Shown piece by piece: positions 6,376 to 8,196 of a DNA stretch of 8,196 nucleotides (positions are counted from its first letter, which is position 1; each line of letters opens with the position of its first letter). A model generated the notes under the pieces. The model ran no database searches. It was not told where the DNA came from and was given only the letters and a program-made list of their open reading frames with translations. The position numbers and the translations under genes were made by a program. The DNA is from an uncultured Pseudomonadota bacterium (GTDB lineage: Bacteria; Pseudomonadota; Gammaproteobacteria; Burkholderiales; Methylophilaceae), in the NCBI GenBank assembly GCA_903854305.1, contig CAINWC010000053.1:1-8196 (forward strand), given 5' to 3'.

Positions 6376-6511
6376 CTTACTGATTTTTAGCACTCAACTT
6401 TACTAATACTGGTTTACTAATACAGGTACCCGAAAACTGTGATTGGTTTTACCGAAAACAACTAAATTGCATGACCTTTGCACGAAGCCAAATTGGCTGC
6501 AATTTAATGCA
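6376..6511. other. convergent intergenic spacer after xseA
   Basis: No gene is seen between the xseA stop and the palindrome at 6512. The stretch holds the 14-bp tandem duplication at 6399-6426, a small AGCCA-AAT-TGGCT inverted repeat at 6486-6498, and TGCA-rich AT sequence. No strong promoter was recognised. Confidence 0.6.
6399..6426. repeat. 14-bp tandem duplication downstream of xseA
   Basis: TTTACTAATACTGG (6399-6412) is followed directly by TTTACTAATACAGG (6413-6426), one mismatch in 14. It lies 23 bp after the xseA stop. It looks like a recent small duplication in untranslated sequence. Confidence 0.85.
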
Positions 6512-6549
6512 AAACCCCTCCCATCGCTTATAAGCGATGGGAGGGGTTT
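6512..6549. terminator. perfect 38-bp palindrome, probable bidirectional terminator
   Basis: The arm AAACCCCTCCCATCGCTTA (6512-6530) is followed at once by its exact reverse complement (6531-6549), so the RNA folds into a GC-rich stem with a tight TATA loop. The 3' flank is TTTG on the plus strand and TTTTG on the minus strand, so both readings end in a short U-run. It sits 136 bp after the xseA stop and 23 bp after the NapC-like stop, between convergent genes, where it would insulate both. Confidence 0.85.
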
Positions 6550-6572
6550 GTGGAATATAGCTAATGCAGATA

Positions 6573-7166
6573 TTACTCGTCTGGGTCTATATATTCCTTA
6601 GGTAACAAGTGAGCAATCCCTTTATGGCAATCGATACAAGTTTTGCCTTCTACTTTTGCCTGAGCATGCATTTTTTGCGCTTTTGGCTTTTGTTTCTTAG
6701 CTTCCATATTGTCAAAATCGTGGCAATTACGACATTCGCGAGAGCCTGAAGCTTTCATGCGCGCCCATTCGTGCGTAGCCAGTTCCATACGGTGTGCTTC
6801 AAACTTTTCTGGTGTATCTACATAACCTGTAAGTGCACCCCAAACCTCTTTACTGGCCTGCATTTTACGCAGCATTTTATGACCCCAGTCTTTAGGTACA
6901 TGGCAATCAGAACAAATCGCTCGCACACCGGTTCTGTTTTTGTAGTGGATAGTTTCTTTATACTCCTGATAGACATTGTCGCGCATTTCATGACAACCAA
7001 TACAGAACTCTAATCGGTTGGTCTGTTCCAGCGCAGTGTTGAAGCCACCCCAGAAAATAATGCCTGAGAAAAAGCCAACCACAAGCAATGCCAGCAGTGA
7101 ATATTTGGCAGTCGGCCGCTTTAGGCAACCCCAAGTGCGTTTAATCAAGCTAGGTTTGTTGTTCAT
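6573..7166 (-). CDS. NapC/NirT-family tetrahaem c-type cytochrome (membrane quinol dehydrogenase, CymA-like role possible)
   Basis: This 197-residue membrane-anchored tetrahaem cytochrome takes electrons from quinol, or returns them to quinone, and exchanges them with periplasmic partners. A short basic cytoplasmic end precedes one membrane helix at about 22-41. Four CxxCH haem sites follow: C55-IG-C-H59, C85-SD-C-H89, C145-RN-C-H149 and C177-ID-C-H181. The family stretch 'EFCIGCHEMRDNVYQEYK' at 53-70 and 'TPEKFEAHR' at 118-126 closely resemble NapC. GGGAG lies 6 nt before the ATG (7166). It follows the MtrB/PioB-like barrel gene by 25 bp and nothing resembling napA or napB is visible. A CymA-like job feeding or draining an outer-membrane electron conduit is therefore more likely than nitrate reduction. 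That role is inferred from context; the family call is secure. Confidence 0.9.
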   Translation of the reverse strand: MNNKPSLIKRTWGCLKRPTAKYSLLALLVVGFFSGIIFWGGFNTALEQTNRLEFCIGCHEMRDNVYQEYKETIHYKNRTGVRAICSDCHVPKDWGHKMLRKMQASKEVWGALTGYVDTPEKFEAHRMELATHEWARMKASGSRECRNCHDFDNMEAKKQKPKAQKMHAQAKVEGKTCIDCHKGIAHLLPKEYIDPDE

Positions 7167-7172
7167 TTTATT

Positions 7173-7178
7173 CTCCCA
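7173..7178 (-). promoter_or_regulatory. ribosome binding site of the tetrahaem cytochrome gene
   Basis: TGGGAG on the minus strand lies 6 nt before ATG 7166, within the 25-bp gap after the barrel gene. It is one of the best ribosome sites in the window and indicates strong independent initiation within the operon. Confidence 0.6.
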
Positions 7179-7191
7179 CTTTTTTAAGTAT

Positions 7192-8196
7192 TTATTTGAA
7201 TGTATAAGTATATGTTGCAGTAACTATACTCACAGCATAGCTTGGTAACTGCTCATTAGTTGGTAAGTTGCTAGTACCAACGTAACCAGTTTGGTAAGCG
7301 TTGTATAAATAATCGTTGCTATTGAGTTTTTGGAACATATAACCCAATGTAACCTTATTTGACTTATCAATCTGATATTTGCCCGTAACATTAATACTAA
7401 GAAGTTTATTCTTGATATCTGGTGTATCACCACAGGTCAGCGAAGCTGCGCTGCTGCAGGTTGGTGCAGCTGCTGTTGGAATGTAGTACGGAACTTGAGT
7501 CGAATAGCCACTTCTATTTATAGAATAAGTCAAAACGCCTGCAAGCTCTAGTTTTCCACTCATTAACCCTTTTTGTAGGGCTGACAATCCGACAGTTACG
7601 TCGTCATCATTAAGTTGGTTGGTCCAAAGCCCGCCACCCACTGTAGGCGTGGCCGCCAAGACTCCAGGGGTTGGCAATCGACCACTTTCACTCAACAAAT
7701 CTCTCTGCCTTCTTTGCAAGCTCATATAGGCTGATGCAGTGCCATTTTCAGAGTAGCTGTATGTTGCATCTAGATTTGTGCTCCAAGTATTGCCTTGTTG
7801 CACGCCTAGTGTTGAATCGTTGAATTGGTCATCAAGATAACGACCATTCAAACCAAAGTTTAACTTTTCAGTGGCTTGCCAATTAACACCTGCTTTAAAC
7901 AGTTGCTCTGTACGAGAGGCATCGAAGAAAGCTACATAGCCTGGATTCTCGAACCCTTGGTTAATAGCCTGCATGGGATTATAGAAAGAGCTGTTGATAT
8001 TAGAGTTACGTTTTGCATAACTATAGCCTGCATTAAAATTGAGTGCCTCGTTAACCGTTAACTTGTAGCCCGCCACTAACTTATTTTCATCGCTCTCCGG
8101 AATCTGAACACATGAATTAGTGGTGTAAACATAACCTGTTGGCGCTACTCCATGAGTGTTGTTGGCCAGCGCATTATTACACCAACGTTCAACCCG
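7192..8196 (-). CDS. MtrB/PioB-family outer-membrane beta-barrel, C-terminal 334 residues (cut by window edge)
   Basis: This is the C-terminal part of a large outer-membrane barrel. The frame is open to the right edge; the GTG at 8076 is internal, since 40 more codons read through upstream of it. Strands alternate in barrel fashion: 'LVAGYKLTVNEALNFNAGYS' (40-59 of the fragment), 'FKAGVNWQATEKLNFGLNGRYL' (about 100-121), 'LDATYSYSENGTASAYMSLQ' (about 142-161), 'GKLELAGVLTYSIN', 'LLSINVTGKYQIDKSNKVTLGYMF'. The last strand ends 'ATYTYTFK', with the aromatic pattern of a Bam recognition signal plus one lysine. Strand-turn phrasing such as 'ENKLVAGY' and 'RTEQLFKAGVNWQ' is typical of MtrB/PioB decahaem-associated proteins, which sheath a periplasmic multihaem cytochrome through the outer membrane. 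The tetrahaem gene behind it supports this. Four loop cysteines (6, 29, 247, 255) are unusual for a barrel. An unrelated porin cannot be fully excluded without the N-terminus. Confidence 0.8.
   Translation of the reverse strand, partial: RVERWCNNALANNTHGVAPTGYVYTTNSCVQIPESDENKLVAGYKLTVNEALNFNAGYSYAKRNSNINSSFYNPMQAINQGFENPGYVAFFDASRTEQLFKAGVNWQATEKLNFGLNGRYLDDQFNDSTLGVQQGNTWSTNLDATYSYSENGTASAYMSLQRRQRDLLSESGRLPTPGVLAATPTVGGGLWTNQLNDDDVTVGLSALQKGLMSGKLELAGVLTYSINRSGYSTQVPYYIPTAAAPTCSSAASLTCGDTPDIKNKLLSINVTGKYQIDKSNKVTLGYMFQKLNSNDYLYNAYQTGYVGTSNLPTNEQLPSYAVSIVTATYTYTFK

Noticed and set aside
6573..7166. Calling the cytochrome a nitrate reductase subunit (napC)
   Set aside because: Sequence is NapC-like, but no napA, napB or other nap gene is in view and the partner is an outer-membrane barrel, so only the family name is given.
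8074..8076. GTG as the real start of the barrel gene
   Set aside because: The frame stays open for 40 more codons to the window edge with barrel-like content, no signal peptide follows the GTG, and no ribosome site precedes it.

Overview
The window reads as an ordinary stretch of a moderately AT-rich betaproteobacterial chromosome. Gene order and protein character suggest a methylotroph of the Methylophilaceae (Methylotenera/Methylophilus type) or a related Nitrosomonadales member. That taxonomic guess is an inference from protein style and synteny and was not tested by any search.

Left part (1-5095, all minus strand). Transcription runs right to left through dsbB, cysM, ydbH-like, ynbE-like, ydbL-like, a stand-alone PolB-type 3'-5' exonuclease and the start of rlmD (cut by the left edge). 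Spacings are short (44, 0, 34, 27, 40 and 101 bp), so dsbB to the exonuclease could be one transcription unit. The centre of this block is the ydbH-ynbE-ydbL trio: a periplasmic AsmA-like protein, a 60-residue lipoprotein and a small secreted DUF1318 protein. In E. coli this set forms an inner-to-outer-membrane lipid bridge. Here its first gene starts at the base after the cysM stop codon. The ydbH product is much shorter than in E. coli and appears to have a cleavable signal peptide.

Middle (5096-6572). A 50-bp divergent spacer separates dsbB (minus) from xseA (plus). It holds two good sigma70-like promoters whose -10 boxes overlap, and the dsbB promoter predicts an almost leaderless mRNA. 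After xseA comes a 197-bp convergent spacer with a 14-bp tandem duplication and a perfect 38-bp palindrome that looks like a two-way terminator.

Right part (6573-8196, minus strand). A tetrahaem NapC/NirT-family quinol dehydrogenase follows, by 25 bp, the C-terminal part of an outer-membrane beta-barrel of the MtrB/PioB kind, which runs off the right edge. A barrel followed by an inner-membrane tetrahaem cytochrome matches the porin-cytochrome arrangement of extracellular electron transfer loci (mtoA-mtoB-cymA of iron oxidisers, mtr of Shewanella). The decahaem partner, if present, would lie just beyond base 8196. This is the most interesting part of the window.

No tRNA, rRNA, CRISPR array, insertion sequence or phage gene was seen. 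The only stretch over 150 bp without a gene is 6376-6572.
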